From: Archangium sp.
Lineage (GTDB): Bacteria > Myxococcota > Myxococcia > Myxococcales > Myxococcaceae
Assembly (NCBI GenBank): GCA_022843845.1
Contig: JALHMW010000018.1
Location: forward strand, 1-64,000
Length of the DNA stretch: 64,000 bases
Direction: 5' to 3'
Part shown: positions 36,515-45,271 of the stretch, piece after piece
Layout of the letters: each line of letters starts with the position of its first letter
Position numbering within the stretch: position 1 is the first letter of the stretch
Program-made: the position numbers and the translations under genes
Notes under the pieces: generated by a model
The model's input: the letters and a program-made list of their open reading frames with translations, nothing else
Database searches by the model: none
Told to the model about the DNA's origin: nothing

Positions 36515-37575
36515 CAGTGAGTCCTCGGGGGTTCGTGCTGGTTGAAGAAGTCGAGCACTGGGCGAAACACTTCGTCGGGGGCGCGTTCGCCGATGACGAG
36601 ATCCATATGACCGTACTCGCCGAGGGCGCCATTCGCCCGGGTAATGAGCAGCCACCGCTTGGGTCCTCCGAGGGCGCGGTAGCCGTCTTTCACCGCCGAC
36701 GAGGGCGCCACGCGATCGAGCTTGCCGGCCACGACGATGACCGGCGTGCGAATGCGCGCCATGTCGGCCCGGAAGTCGACCTTCCCATCGGCTGAGGTGA
36801 AGCGGCTCGTCTCGACGAGGGTGAGCAGCTGCTTCGCCGCGCCTCCCGCGGTGTCGGCCGTGCCGTAGACGACGAGGCGCTGCCACGTCTCGGGCTTCGT
36901 CGACTCGGGGTTGTAGAAGAAACGCTGAAACGGCCCGTCGTCGACGAGCGTCTGGAGCGGCGCCGAGAGCTGCGCGCCGAACTGCGAAGGAAGAATGATG
37001 TCGTCCGACACCACCGCTGGGCCGAGCGTTCGAATCAGCTGCTCGAGCCCCGTGCCCCAGTCGAGCCGGGTTGGCGAGCCCATCGTCGCGACGGCGTGAA
37101 GGCCCTGCCCTCCCTGCGAGAGATACGCGTAGGCGATCATGCCGCCCATGGAGTGCCCGGCGTAGTCGATGGCGTCGGCGCCGCTGACCTTCCGCACGTG
37201 CTCGATCGCGGTCGGCAAATCGTATTGCCAGTAGTGATCGAACCGAATCGGCAGCGTGCGGCCCTTCGATGGGTCGGGCCGATCGGAGTCTCCCGTCGCG
37301 CGCACCGACATCGTCCATGCCTCGCGCCCCTGCGACGCGAACCAGCGAGCCATGGAGTGCTCGTCATCGAGGTCCATGTTGCGTTCGTTCGCCGAGATGC
37401 CGTGACAGAGGAGCACTGGCCTTCCGGTGGCTGGCCCGACGGCGCGGTAGCGAACGAGCGACAGTTCCCACCCGTCGGCCGTCTTCGGGCGATGCCGCTC
37501 CGCCTCTTTCGGAAGTGGAACGACGCGAAGGTTCGCGCAGCCACCGAGGAGCAGCAGGAGCAGGACTCGTTTCAT
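36514..37575 (-). CDS. Alpha/beta-hydrolase lipoprotein, active triad
   Basis: A 353-residue lipoprotein: the signal peptide ends LLLGGC (Cys13). It has an alpha/beta-hydrolase fold with the oxyanion region LLCHGISAN, the nucleophile elbow GHSMGG (Ser142), acid VAGKLDR (Asp287) and base EYGHMD (His323), so the triad is complete. The layout resembles lysosomal-lipase-like or PHB depolymerase-related esterases; a lipid or ester substrate is likely but unproven. It is coupled on both sides: its start overlaps the stop of the second hydrolase (ATGA) and its stop overlaps the M16 start. Confidence 0.87.
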   Translation of the reverse strand: MKRVLLLLLLGGCANLRVVPLPKEAERHRPKTADGWELSLVRYRAVGPATGRPVLLCHGISANERNMDLDDEHSMARWFASQGREAWTMSVRATGDSDRPDPSKGRTLPIRFDHYWQYDLPTAIEHVRKVSGADAIDYAGHSMGGMIAYAYLSQGGQGLHAVATMGSPTRLDWGTGLEQLIRTLGPAVVSDDIILPSQFGAQLSAPLQTLVDDGPFQRFFYNPESTKPETWQRLVVYGTADTAGGAAKQLLTLVETSRFTSADGKVDFRADMARIRTPVIVVAGKLDRVAPSSAVKDGYRALGGPKRWLLITRANGALGEYGHMDLVIGERAPDEVFRPVLDFFNQHEPPRTH

Positions 37576-38498
37576 GGCGTGGCCCTGGCGAGGAAGTCGT
37601 GCACGAGCGGGAAGACGATCTCGGGCGCGTACGTGCCGAGCAGCATCGAGAGGTGGCTGAAGTCCTCCTTCGTCTCGAGGCGGCTGAAGGAGCGGAGCTT
37701 CACGGCGCCGTTCGAGCGCTCTCTCCACACGGCGCAGAGCTCGGGTGACGCGAAGCCATCGGCCAGCCCCAGCAGCAGCAACGTCGGCTTCGTGGAGTTC
37801 GTCATTCGCGAGACGACGGAGCCGCTGGCGAGCGGCAGGTCGCCCTGCCGCATCCACGCGAGCAACTGCGCCGCGACGGGCCGGGAGAGATCGCGCGTTC
37901 CAGTCGACAGAAAACCGCGGTCGGTGCCTCGCGGGAACTTGGACCACATCGAGAACAGGAGATCGAAGGTGCGCGCGCCCTGCGGAGACCCCGCGAGCGA
38001 GGAGAACCGCCCCCCGTCTTCGAGGAACGACTCCGCAAGGACGCTCGGCGGCTCTGCGAGCAGGGGCGTGTTGAGGGCGATGACTCGCCGAATCCTGGGA
38101 TCCGTCGCGTTCGAGGCGATCACCAGGGAGCCTGCCCAGCCGTGAACGACGAGATCGATCGTCTTCACCTTCAACGCGTCGAGAATGACGCGCAGATCGC
38201 CGCCGAGCGCCTCGAGCGACACGCCAGGCCCGGCCTTCCCCTGCCCTCGCAGCTCGGCGACGTAGACGGTCAGGCCTCGCGCCACGAGCCAGCGCGCGAG
38301 CCCACGGCCTTCGAAGTCATACGCAGCCCGAGAGAACCCAAGCTCGGGGATCAGCAGCACGGGCGGCTGGTCAGTCGTCACGCCCACGCGCTGGTACCGA
38401 TAGAGCGCGAGCGCGACGTGATCCGGCGTGTCGACGCGACGGTGCGAGACCGAGAGCTCAGGCGACGCGGTGAGGAGCAGCGCGAGGACGGCGTTCAC
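37572..38498 (-). CDS. Alpha/beta-hydrolase paralogue with the nucleophile replaced
   Basis: A 308-residue protein. The GTG at 38498 is used because it overlaps the response-regulator stop (GTGA) and leads into a short hydrophobic export-like N-terminus (VNAVLALLLTA). The fold matches the downstream hydrolase: PVLLIPELGFS for the oxyanion strand, GRGLARWL, and an elbow. The elbow reads VVHGWAGS (118-124), where GHSxGG or HDWGG is expected, so the Ser or Asp nucleophile is Gly120. Candidate acid (GLADGF) and His (DFSHLS) remain. It is therefore probably inactive or uses another mechanism, and may modulate or partner the active hydrolase next to it. Confidence 0.8.
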   Translation of the reverse strand: MNAVLALLLTASPELSVSHRRVDTPDHVALALYRYQRVGVTTDQPPVLLIPELGFSRAAYDFEGRGLARWLVARGLTVYVAELRGQGKAGPGVSLEALGGDLRVILDALKVKTIDLVVHGWAGSLVIASNATDPRIRRVIALNTPLLAEPPSVLAESFLEDGGRFSSLAGSPQGARTFDLLFSMWSKFPRGTDRGFLSTGTRDLSRPVAAQLLAWMRQGDLPLASGSVVSRMTNSTKPTLLLLGLADGFASPELCAVWRERSNGAVKLRSFSRLETKEDFSHLSMLLGTYAPEIVFPLVHDFLARATP

Positions 38499-39154
38499 AG
38501 CTCGACGAGCCCCGCCTTCAGCGCGAGCACCACCGCGTCGACGTGCGAGTTCACGCCGAGCTTCGTGTAGATGTGGCCGAGGTGGGTGCGCACGGTGCGG
38601 CGCTCCAGCTCCATCACGCGGCCAACCTCGGCGTTCGACAGGCCCTTCGCCACGTAGCGCAGCACGTCGAGCTCGGTCGGCGACAGGTTCCACGGGTTCT
38701 GCGGCTGCGCCGGCTTCGCCTGCACCGATTGAAAGTAGTTCCAGAAGCGCTTCGCGATGCGCGCCTCGAGCACCGTGCCGCCAGCCATCACCTCATGAAT
38801 GCCCGATCGCACCTTCTCGGGGCCGACGCGCTTGACGAGGTAGCCCGAGGCTCCGGCCTGCATCGCCTCGTAGACCTTCGTCTCATCGTCGAAGGAGGTC
38901 AGGATCAGCACCTCGACCTTCGGCACCTTGCGCTTGAGGCGACGCGTCACCTCGATGCCATCGATGCCAGGCAGCTCGAGATCGAGCAGCGCCAGGTGAG
39001 GCACCAGCTTCACCATCTCGTCGACGCCGCTCTCGCCATCACGCGCCGAGCCGACGACCTCGAGCTCGGGGAACGCCGCGAGCGCCTTGAGCAGGTTCGC
39101 CAGCAGCGCCGCCTGATCTTCGACCACGTAGATGCGTGTCTTCTCGGTCGTCAT
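38495..39154 (-). CDS. NarL/FixJ-type response regulator
   Basis: A 219-residue two-domain regulator. The receiver has the acidic pair E12-D13, the phospho-acceptor Asp58 (LALLDLELPG), the Thr/Ser switch (LTSFDDE) and the conserved Lys (YLVKRVG). The C-terminal LuxR-type helix-turn-helix covers about 155-210 (LSPTELDVLRYVAKGLSNAE, then RRTVRTHLGHIYTKLGV). No histidine kinase is nearby. The gene overlaps the transmembrane pseudokinase gene by four bases (ATGA), which makes that protein the likely input or partner. The ATG at 39154 is chosen for this overlap and because it gives a normal receiver N-terminus. Confidence 0.93.
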   Translation of the reverse strand: MTTEKTRIYVVEDQAALLANLLKALAAFPELEVVGSARDGESGVDEMVKLVPHLALLDLELPGIDGIEVTRRLKRKVPKVEVLILTSFDDETKVYEAMQAGASGYLVKRVGPEKVRSGIHEVMAGGTVLEARIAKRFWNYFQSVQAKPAQPQNPWNLSPTELDVLRYVAKGLSNAEVGRVMELERRTVRTHLGHIYTKLGVNSHVDAVVLALKAGLVEL

Positions 39155-41151
39155 CGGAAGTTGGGATCGACTTTGGCCTGCTTGCCAGCTTCGAGGCGGA
39201 TGGTCGACTTCCATTCCTGCTTCGTCTTGCCGTCCACCACCCGGAGCGTGTGCTTACCTGGCACCACCGGCACCTTGTTGATGACGCCGCAGATCCGCAC
39301 CCCGTCGAGCTCGACCCGCGCAGGCCTGGTGAGGACGACGGTCAGCAGCCCTTGCGGGCCCTCGTGCGGAGGCGCGTAGCAGTCTCCCTTCGGTTGCGGC
39401 GGCGGGGTCGTCTTCGTGGGCTTCGGCAAGTCGGCCTGTTTGACCGGCACTGGTGTCACCGTCGGCGGCTTGAGCGTCGGCGGCGGGTTCTTCGGCGGCT
39501 TGTCGAAGTCAGGGAGCTTGAGGTTCGACGGCAGCGCGAGCGGTGGGCCGGGAGGACCCGCACCATTCGGCTTGCGCAGCTTGATGAGTGCGACCTCGAT
39601 GGGCTCGGGCATCCACGTGATCAGATCGCCGATCGCGTCTTGCGTGCGGAACAGCCAGAGGCCGACGAAGACCATCGTGAAAAGCGTGAGGATGGCGGCA
39701 CCGAGACGAACTGCCGTCACGCCTGCGCGACGGCGATCTTCGCGCTCCTTCTTCCAGTCTGGCGGCACGTAATCGCCAGGCCGTTTGAACGGCACCGCGA
39801 ACGTCAGAATCGTCTTCAGTCGTTGACGATCGGTGTTCTCTTTGGGCTTCGGACCGACGGGCGAGAGCTTCTGGGCCGAGGCTGAAGTCGACTTCGTCGG
39901 CGGCAGCGTGTCTTTGGGCGCGAAGTCTTCGATCGCCTTCACCCGGCGCGACACCTCATCTTCGGCGGCCGCGGTCTTGGCGACCTCAGGCATCGCACCC
40001 ACTGGCGCGTCCCAGGTGATCCGCGGCGGAGGCATGGTGTCGCGGAGCGAGGGATCGGACTGGGCTGGCACCTCCTGTGTCTCGGAGGCGGAGGTCGTCA
40101 TCATCTCGTCGCCCGCGAAGACCGGGAGGCCGTCGGAGGTCGAGGTGCGGTGATCGATCGCACCGCCCGAGAACGGCGCCCGTGCATCAGGCGAGGCAGG
40201 CAGCTCGGCGTCGGCGACGAGATCGCTGACCCCGGCGATGTCATCGAGCTCGAACGATCCCTGGAACGGCACCGGCCCCAGCGCGTTCGTGAGGACGTCT
40301 TTCGGGAAGAGCTCGTCGACAAACTTCCGAACATCCTCACGCCCTGGCACGCCGCCCTGCGCCGAGAGGAACTCGCGCAAGCCCGAAGCCAGCTCGCCCG
40401 CGCTGCGCTGCCGACGACCGGGCGTCTGCTCGAGCGCGCGCATGATGATGGGATCGATGCGGGAATGGAGCCTGCGAACGAGCCTGCTTGGCGGCGGCAA
40501 CTTCTCGCCCTGACGCGTCGAGAGCGAATCCCGACCGACCGACGCCTCCTTCAACGTCAGGAGCTCGTACGCGAGCGCACCCAGCGCGTAGATGTCACTC
40601 ACGGCCGTCGCGCGCTCTGCGCCGCGAACTTCCGGCGCCCGGTAGCCGGAGCGGCCACGATCGACGAACGCCTTCTTGAGCGCCGGCGAGACCATCAACG
40701 CGTCGAGGGCTCCGAAGTCGGCGATGGCGGCGCGACCGTCGCTGCCGAGCAGCACGTTGCCGGGCGTGAGCGCGCCATGAACGACCGAGGCCCGATGCGC
40801 CGCCTCGAGCACGTCGGCCAGCTCGATGATGAAGGCGATGGCCACGGCTGGAGGCAAGACGACTTCGCGTGTGTTGAGCCGGGTGAGCGCCTGCCCGAGC
40901 GTGTAGCGGCCCGCGTCTTCCCGGACGATGGCGAGGCGGCGCTGAAAGAGCCCGACCTGCAAGACGCGCGCGATGCCGGGGGCAGACACGGACGACAGGC
41001 GCTGCGCGTAGTCGGCGATCACCTTCGCGTAGGCGAGATCGGTCGTCTTCGCGTGAAAGAGCTTGATGACGACCGGGCCGCCGTCAGTTCGCTCCGCGCG
41101 ATAGAGCTCACTGAGCTCAGAGCCTTCGAGGCGACCCAGCAACCTGAACAC
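39151..41151 (-). CDS. Transmembrane Hanks-type pseudokinase with C-terminal PEGA-like domain
   Basis: A 666-residue protein from GTG 41151; a start at 41238 would overlap the upstream gene by 62 bases. Residues 1-280 form a protein-kinase fold. The ATP-binding Lys (VVIK, K30) and DFG (145-147) remain, but the Gly loop is degraded and the catalytic HRD is HGA (125-127, LTPGN follows), so phosphotransfer is unlikely. A polar acidic and Pro/Thr-rich stretch (300-470) precedes one membrane helix (about 478-502), then a Pro/Lys-rich periplasmic arm and a PEGA-like beta domain (about 600-666). This is a receptor-type design with a dead cytoplasmic kinase. It is coupled to the response-regulator gene. 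It may work as a scaffold or ATP-dependent switch. Confidence 0.82.
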   Translation of the reverse strand: MFRLLGRLEGSELSELYRAERTDGGPVVIKLFHAKTTDLAYAKVIADYAQRLSSVSAPGIARVLQVGLFQRRLAIVREDAGRYTLGQALTRLNTREVVLPPAVAIAFIIELADVLEAAHRASVVHGALTPGNVLLGSDGRAAIADFGALDALMVSPALKKAFVDRGRSGYRAPEVRGAERATAVSDIYALGALAYELLTLKEASVGRDSLSTRQGEKLPPPSRLVRRLHSRIDPIIMRALEQTPGRRQRSAGELASGLREFLSAQGGVPGREDVRKFVDELFPKDVLTNALGPVPFQGSFELDDIAGVSDLVADAELPASPDARAPFSGGAIDHRTSTSDGLPVFAGDEMMTTSASETQEVPAQSDPSLRDTMPPPRITWDAPVGAMPEVAKTAAAEDEVSRRVKAIEDFAPKDTLPPTKSTSASAQKLSPVGPKPKENTDRQRLKTILTFAVPFKRPGDYVPPDWKKEREDRRRAGVTAVRLGAAILTLFTMVFVGLWLFRTQDAIGDLITWMPEPIEVALIKLRKPNGAGPPGPPLALPSNLKLPDFDKPPKNPPPTLKPPTVTPVPVKQADLPKPTKTTPPPQPKGDCYAPPHEGPQGLLTVVLTRPARVELDGVRICGVINKVPVVPGKHTLRVVDGKTKQEWKSTIRLEAGKQAKVDPNFR

Positions 41152-41176
41152 GGACGCACTGTAACTGGTTTCAACG

Positions 41177-41482
41177 TCAGCGGCGGCGCTTCGGCTTGAA
41201 CAGCTCGGCGGCATCGAACCGGAACCCACACCAGACACACTGGACGCCCTTTGGGCCCTTCGGCAGCTCCAGCGTGCACCCGGCGCAGCGGCGCTCGGCC
41301 TTCGGCGTTCGCACCACGCGCGCGACCGGCCGGCCCACTTCGATGCGGCCGCGGCTCCGGGTCTCAGCAGCCTCCCGGCGGACCCGCGCCTCGAGCAGCT
41401 TCATGCGCTGCTCCAGATCGCCGATCCGATCGAGCAGCCTGGCCCGCTCCTCGTCACTCAAGGTGCTGCGTCGTGCCGCCAT
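41177..41482 (-). CDS. Small coiled-coil/zinc-ribbon protein
   Basis: A 101-residue basic protein. The N-terminal 45 residues are a charged coiled coil (SDEERARLLDRIGDLEQRMK), and the C-terminal part has a CAGC and CVWC pair 15 residues apart that forms a zinc ribbon, followed by a Lys/Arg tail (FKPKRRR). It could bind nucleic acid or a ribosomal partner; no family is named. It is the first gene of the minus-strand run, 25 bases before the pseudokinase start. A TACAGG box just upstream of its ATG could be a -10 element for near-leaderless expression. Confidence 0.65.
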   Translation of the reverse strand: MAARRSTLSDEERARLLDRIGDLEQRMKLLEARVRREAAETRSRGRIEVGRPVARVVRTPKAERRCAGCTLELPKGPKGVQCVWCGFRFDAAELFKPKRRR

Positions 41483-41524
41483 CGCCTGTAGAAGCTCTCA
41501 CGGCAGTCTGACGAAGGGAAAAAA

Positions 41525-43174
41525 GTGGAATCCATTCACGGCCCGAACAACGGCCCGATTGATCGCAGCCGGGCGCTCGAAGCGGCTGCACGCGCTCGCA
41601 CGGTGCTCCACGACGAGGCCCTTCACCGGGTGCTGTCGTCGGGGAACGGCCACGAGATCCCCGTGCCGCGGCAGATCTTCGTGAACCGCAACCTGCACTT
41701 CTCGCGTGTCGAGTTGGTCGGCTTCGACATGGACTACACGCTGGCGATCTACCACCTGCGCCGGCTCGAAGAGCTGTCGTACCAGATGACGATCGAGCGG
41801 CTGGTGACGGCGAAGAACTACCCGCCCGAGATTCGCGGCATTCCGTACGATCACGCGTTCGTGATGCGCGGGCTCTTCATCGACAAGAAGCACGGCAACC
41901 TGCTCAAGATCGATCGCTTCGGCCACGTCGGGCGCGCGTACCACGGCAGAACGGCGCTCCCTGACGAGGTGTTGCAGACGCTGTACCGCAACGAGCGCAT
42001 TCGCCTGAAGAACCCCGAGTACGCGTGGATCGACACGTTGTTCGCCCTGCCCGAGGCGTGTCTCTATGCCGGCATCGTCGACCTCTATGAAGGCGTCTTG
42101 AAGCGGCCGTGCGACTACACGGTGCTCTACGACGACATCCGCCACGCCATCGATTCGGTGCACCGCGACAACTCGCTCAAGGCGGTGATCCGCGCCGACC
42201 TCGCACAATACGTCTTCAAGGATCCCGAGCTCGGGCCCGCGCTCCACAAGCTGCGCTCGAGCGGGAAGAAGCTGTTCCTGCTGACGAACTCGGCCTTCGA
42301 CTTCACCCGCGCGGTGATGGGCTACCTGCTCGACGGCGTGGTGGCGGAGTACCCGAGCTGGAGGAACTACTTCGACTACGTCGTCACCGATGCGCGGAAG
42401 CCCGAGTTCTTCTCTGGGCACAACCCGTTCCACGAGATCGACCAGACGAAGGAAGACAACTCGGTGCTGTCCGAGGCGTCGGTGCTCGAGCGTGGGCGCG
42501 TCTACAAGGGTGGAAACTTGGCGGCGTTCGAGAAGCTGACGGGCAAGGCTGGCGAGTCGGTGCTGTACGTCGGCGATCACATCTACGGCGACATCTTGAA
42601 GTCGAAGAAGACGTCGATGTGGCGCACGTGCATGATCGTGCAGGAGATCGAAGACGAGATCGCCTACCTCGAGTCGCGCAAGGACGAGATCACCACGCTG
42701 GCCGAGGTCGAAGCGCTGCAGGCGCGGCTCGACGACGAGGTGCAGCGGCGCAAGGTGAAGCTCAACCAGGTCGAGCGGCACATCGAGAAGAAGGACGGCG
42801 ACGAGGCGCTGCTCGAAGAAGAGTTCCGCGTCACGAAGGCCGAGCTCGATCGGGTGCGCAAGGCGCTGAAGGAGTGCACCTCGGCCGTGAAGATCGTCGA
42901 GCAGGACGTCGAGACCGGCTTCAACAAGTTCTGGGGCCTGCACTTCAAAGAAGGGCCTGAGAACTCGCGCTTCGGAGAGCAGGTCGAGCAGTACGCGTGT
43001 CTGTACACGGGGCGGGTGTCGAACTTCCTCTTCTACTCGCCGATGCACGTCTTCCGATCGCCGCGCGATGAGATGCCGCACGAACACGCCGGAGCGCTCT
43101 CCGGGAAGATGGGCGTGATGGGCTCCGAAGGTCTGCCCAAGGCGTCGCTGCGGGCTCCGACCGAAATCCCCTGA
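41525..43174 (+). CDS. HAD-family 5'-nucleotidase (cN-II-like, HAD-IG type)
   Basis: A 549-residue protein from a GTG preceded by GAAGGGA. HAD motif I is GFDMDYTLA (Asp68 nucleophile, Asp70 acid), motif II the LFLLTNS strand and motif III/IV the YVGDHIYGDILKSKK segment. The family includes eukaryotic cytosolic IMP/GMP-specific 5'-nucleotidase II and its bacterial relatives (TIGR02244), so dephosphorylation of purine nucleotides is the likely reaction. Residues about 380-450 form a coiled coil inserted before the C-terminal part, which ends with VSNFLFYSPMHVFRSPRDEM. It is transcribed divergently from the zinc-ribbon gene across 42 bases and seems monocistronic. Confidence 0.92.
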   Translation: MESIHGPNNGPIDRSRALEAAARARTVLHDEALHRVLSSGNGHEIPVPRQIFVNRNLHFSRVELVGFDMDYTLAIYHLRRLEELSYQMTIERLVTAKNYPPEIRGIPYDHAFVMRGLFIDKKHGNLLKIDRFGHVGRAYHGRTALPDEVLQTLYRNERIRLKNPEYAWIDTLFALPEACLYAGIVDLYEGVLKRPCDYTVLYDDIRHAIDSVHRDNSLKAVIRADLAQYVFKDPELGPALHKLRSSGKKLFLLTNSAFDFTRAVMGYLLDGVVAEYPSWRNYFDYVVTDARKPEFFSGHNPFHEIDQTKEDNSVLSEASVLERGRVYKGGNLAAFEKLTGKAGESVLYVGDHIYGDILKSKKTSMWRTCMIVQEIEDEIAYLESRKDEITTLAEVEALQARLDDEVQRRKVKLNQVERHIEKKDGDEALLEEEFRVTKAELDRVRKALKECTSAVKIVEQDVETGFNKFWGLHFKEGPENSRFGEQVEQYACLYTGRVSNFLFYSPMHVFRSPRDEMPHEHAGALSGKMGVMGSEGLPKASLRAPTEIP

Positions 43175-43177
43175 GCG

Positions 43178-43333
43178 CTACCGGGCGCCGCCGTCGTTGA
43201 TCTCGCGGCAGACGCCCTCGGCGCTGGTGCCACGGACCTCACAGACGCTCGAGAACGGACAGTCGTCGTCGGTGCGGCATGACCGCGGCTCCAGACAGCT
43301 CGTGCTCAGCAACAGCAGCCACCACCAGCGCAT
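43178..43333 (-). CDS. Small Cys-rich lipoprotein
   Basis: A 51-residue product from ATG 43333. MRWWWLLLLSTSC is a compact lipoprotein signal (lipobox Cys13), and the rest is acidic with four further cysteines in the pattern CRTDDDCPFSSVCEV and GVC, like the short Cys-rich modules of myxobacterial surface proteins. The stop lies three bases from the stop of the convergent 5'-nucleotidase gene. Short length keeps the call tentative. No function is known. Confidence 0.55.
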   Translation of the reverse strand: MRWWWLLLLSTSCLEPRSCRTDDDCPFSSVCEVRGTSAEGVCREINDGGAR

Positions 43334-43471
43334 GGCGAGCACTCTCGCACGAGGGAACCGCGCGAGTCGCCGGTCGTCGCTGCGCACGTTCCTGCGCGAC
43401 CCGACACCCGTGGAATAGCCACCGTCACGTTCACGTTCCGGCGCTTGTTCGTTTCACGAAAGGGCCGACAC

Positions 43472-44188
43472 ATGAACGCATCGCCGTCGCTGGACTCACG
43501 AGTGCTTCACTTCGCAGGGCTGGGCTTGCTCGCGCTCGCCGCGGTGTTCGGGTGGCAGGAGCTCGAGCTCCAGGGCGTGTTGATCGCCGTCGTCGCCTCG
43601 GCAGTCGCGACGATCGTCAGCGCGCAGAAGCTCGAGGGCGCGATGCGGTGGCTCGCTCCCGGGCTCTTGTTCGTGACGGCGATGGTGAGCGCCATGTCGT
43701 GGCTCGCGTTCAAGATCCCGCTGCTCCTGCTCGGCGTCGTGTTGCCGGTCCTCGGCGCGATCTGGGTGGCGATGCGCCTGCTGCGTTCACGTGAGCCCGT
43801 CGTCCCCGGTCCGATGCGTGAGTTCCCGCTCCGCGTTCCTGAGTTCCTCACGTGGCAGACGCTCGGCATCGGCCTGATGGCGCTCACCGGCGGCGCGTAC
43901 TTTCACCTGATGACGATGCACGTCGACGACATCGCCCGCCGGCTCGTGCTTACGCTGGCGTGGACACTGCTGGGCCTCGGCGCCGTGCTGCTCGGCCGCA
44001 AGACCAACGACACCGCGCCGCGTGACGCGGGCTTCGTGGTGATCGCCGCCGCCGTGCTCAAGGCCACGATGTACGACACGACCCACCTCTTCGGAGGCCT
44101 GCGCATCGGCGTGCTGGTCGCCGTCGGAGCGCTGCTGCTGATCGGCTCGCAGTTTCTCAAGCGGACGCCTCAGCCGGAGGCGCAGTGA
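43472..44188 (+). CDS. Polytopic inner-membrane protein, unknown function
   Basis: A 238-residue protein with about eight hydrophobic helices and short loops. The segments ARRLVLTLAWTLLGLGAVLLG and AAAVLKATMYDTTHLFGGLR resemble helix pairs seen in DUF2339-type membrane proteins, but the match is only partial. The ATG at 43472 is preferred over one nine codons upstream, although neither has a strong ribosome site. Its stop overlaps the GTG start of the next gene (GTGA), so the two form a unit. Confidence 0.72.
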   Translation: MNASPSLDSRVLHFAGLGLLALAAVFGWQELELQGVLIAVVASAVATIVSAQKLEGAMRWLAPGLLFVTAMVSAMSWLAFKIPLLLLGVVLPVLGAIWVAMRLLRSREPVVPGPMREFPLRVPEFLTWQTLGIGLMALTGGAYFHLMTMHVDDIARRLVLTLAWTLLGLGAVLLGRKTNDTAPRDAGFVVIAAAVLKATMYDTTHLFGGLRIGVLVAVGALLLIGSQFLKRTPQPEAQ

Positions 44189-44832
44189 CGCTCGTGTCCC
44201 TCGTGCTCGCGCAGTGCTTCGTGATGAACGATCCGACGCCAGGGTGGAAACAGATCACCCTGCCCTCCAACGCTCCGCAGCTCGCGGCGCCGGACGGCTA
44301 CGAACAATTCCGCGCCTCGGACACCGCGACCGTCACGCACGAGCTGACCGAGATCCTTCGCAACTCGTATCGCTCGGGCCTCGGCCGGCAGACGTTCGAC
44401 TTCGCGTTGCCCACCGGCACAAAGACGGTGACGCTCCGGTTCTCGCAGCCGCTCCACTCCTCGAAGGTCGACGCCGTCGTCGAGGGCTACCGTGGCCGCA
44501 TGTCGTTGCTCGACGAGCGCCGCATGTCGGGCTCCGAGCTTGTGCTGCAGGTGCCACTGCCTGAGGCCAACCGCGCGATCGTCACCGTGCACTACCACTT
44601 GAGGGACGTGCCGAACCTCGACGCCGCGACGGTGGACCGCCACGTCGTCCCACGCACGTCGAGCGACTTCCCAGCGCAGCTCAAGCTCGAGAACTCGCTC
44701 TACGTGCGCACCTTCGGCGAGCCACTCACGCTCTGTCAGCGGCCGACGCAGGCGATGACGGTGACGGCTCGCGGCCTTCAGGAGCCCGGCGTGCGATCGG
44801 CCTCGATCACTTCGACGAAAGAGCCTCGATAG
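44185..44832 (+). CDS. Exported beta-rich protein, unknown function
   Basis: A 215-residue protein from a GTG that overlaps the stop of the membrane-protein gene. The first ten residues (MTLVSLVLAQ) are hydrophobic, uncharged and end in Ala-Gln, like the short export signals of two other proteins in this window. Residues 65-140 are alternating strands (TKTVTLRFSQPL, SELVLQVPL, AIVTVHYHLRD) that suggest an Ig-like or beta-sandwich domain. No enzyme motif is recognised. It may act outside the membrane with the polytopic protein encoded upstream. Confidence 0.6.
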   Translation: MTLVSLVLAQCFVMNDPTPGWKQITLPSNAPQLAAPDGYEQFRASDTATVTHELTEILRNSYRSGLGRQTFDFALPTGTKTVTLRFSQPLHSSKVDAVVEGYRGRMSLLDERRMSGSELVLQVPLPEANRAIVTVHYHLRDVPNLDAATVDRHVVPRTSSDFPAQLKLENSLYVRTFGEPLTLCQRPTQAMTVTARGLQEPGVRSASITSTKEPR

Positions 44833-45271
44833 CCGACTGCTACCGGCCGGCTTCGCGCCTGCTGAACGATCGGCAGGCCCTTCGCGTGCTGACGATGCAC
44901 TTCGGCTGGAGAAGCCGGGAGCTCCGAGAACCTGCCGCCAATGTCACGGGCCGCCCGCCGCCGCGGCTGTAGCGATGGCCAGGTGTGTGGGGTGCAACGC
45001 GCCCAACACGCTCGGAGCCGACCTTTGCGCCTCGTCGAGGCCTCAGCCGTCGGAGAAGAGCGTCAATCGCTCGAGAAGGGTCTCGCCGCGCGCAAGTCAC
45101 GTCAGCCAGCTGGCGGCTCGTCGGGGCGCTGGGCGCGCTCCGGAGATGGTGGTGGTGCGCTCGTGTGGGCAATAACGAGCTCAACTCGCTGATTTCGCTG
45201 CCATTTCGAGTCCGCGGTCATTTCACAGTGGCTGAGCCGTGGCAGGCGGCTCAGGCTTCTCACTCCTCAAG
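44833..45271. other. Gap of 439 bases without a confident gene
   Basis: No well-supported gene lies here. An open frame at 44975-45175 begins MARCVGCNAPNTLGADLC, the opening of a zinc ribbon, but then turns into Ser/Arg-rich sequence without the second Cys pair; it could be a decayed gene. A minus-strand frame (44840-45184) is Arg/Ser/His-rich noise. The right end must hold the promoter for the ECF sigma operon, but no ECF-type -35 (AAC) and -10 pair is clear. Confidence 0.5.

Noticed and set aside
37572..38693. Longer start for the second alpha/beta hydrolase (373 residues)
   Set aside because: The extra N-terminal part is Arg/Ala/Gly-rich and lies inside the response-regulator gene, and the GTG at 38498 overlaps the regulator stop as the neighbouring genes do.
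41152..41238. Longer start for the transmembrane pseudokinase
   Set aside because: It would overlap the upstream zinc-ribbon gene by 62 bases and add Ser/Gly-rich residues before the first kinase strand.
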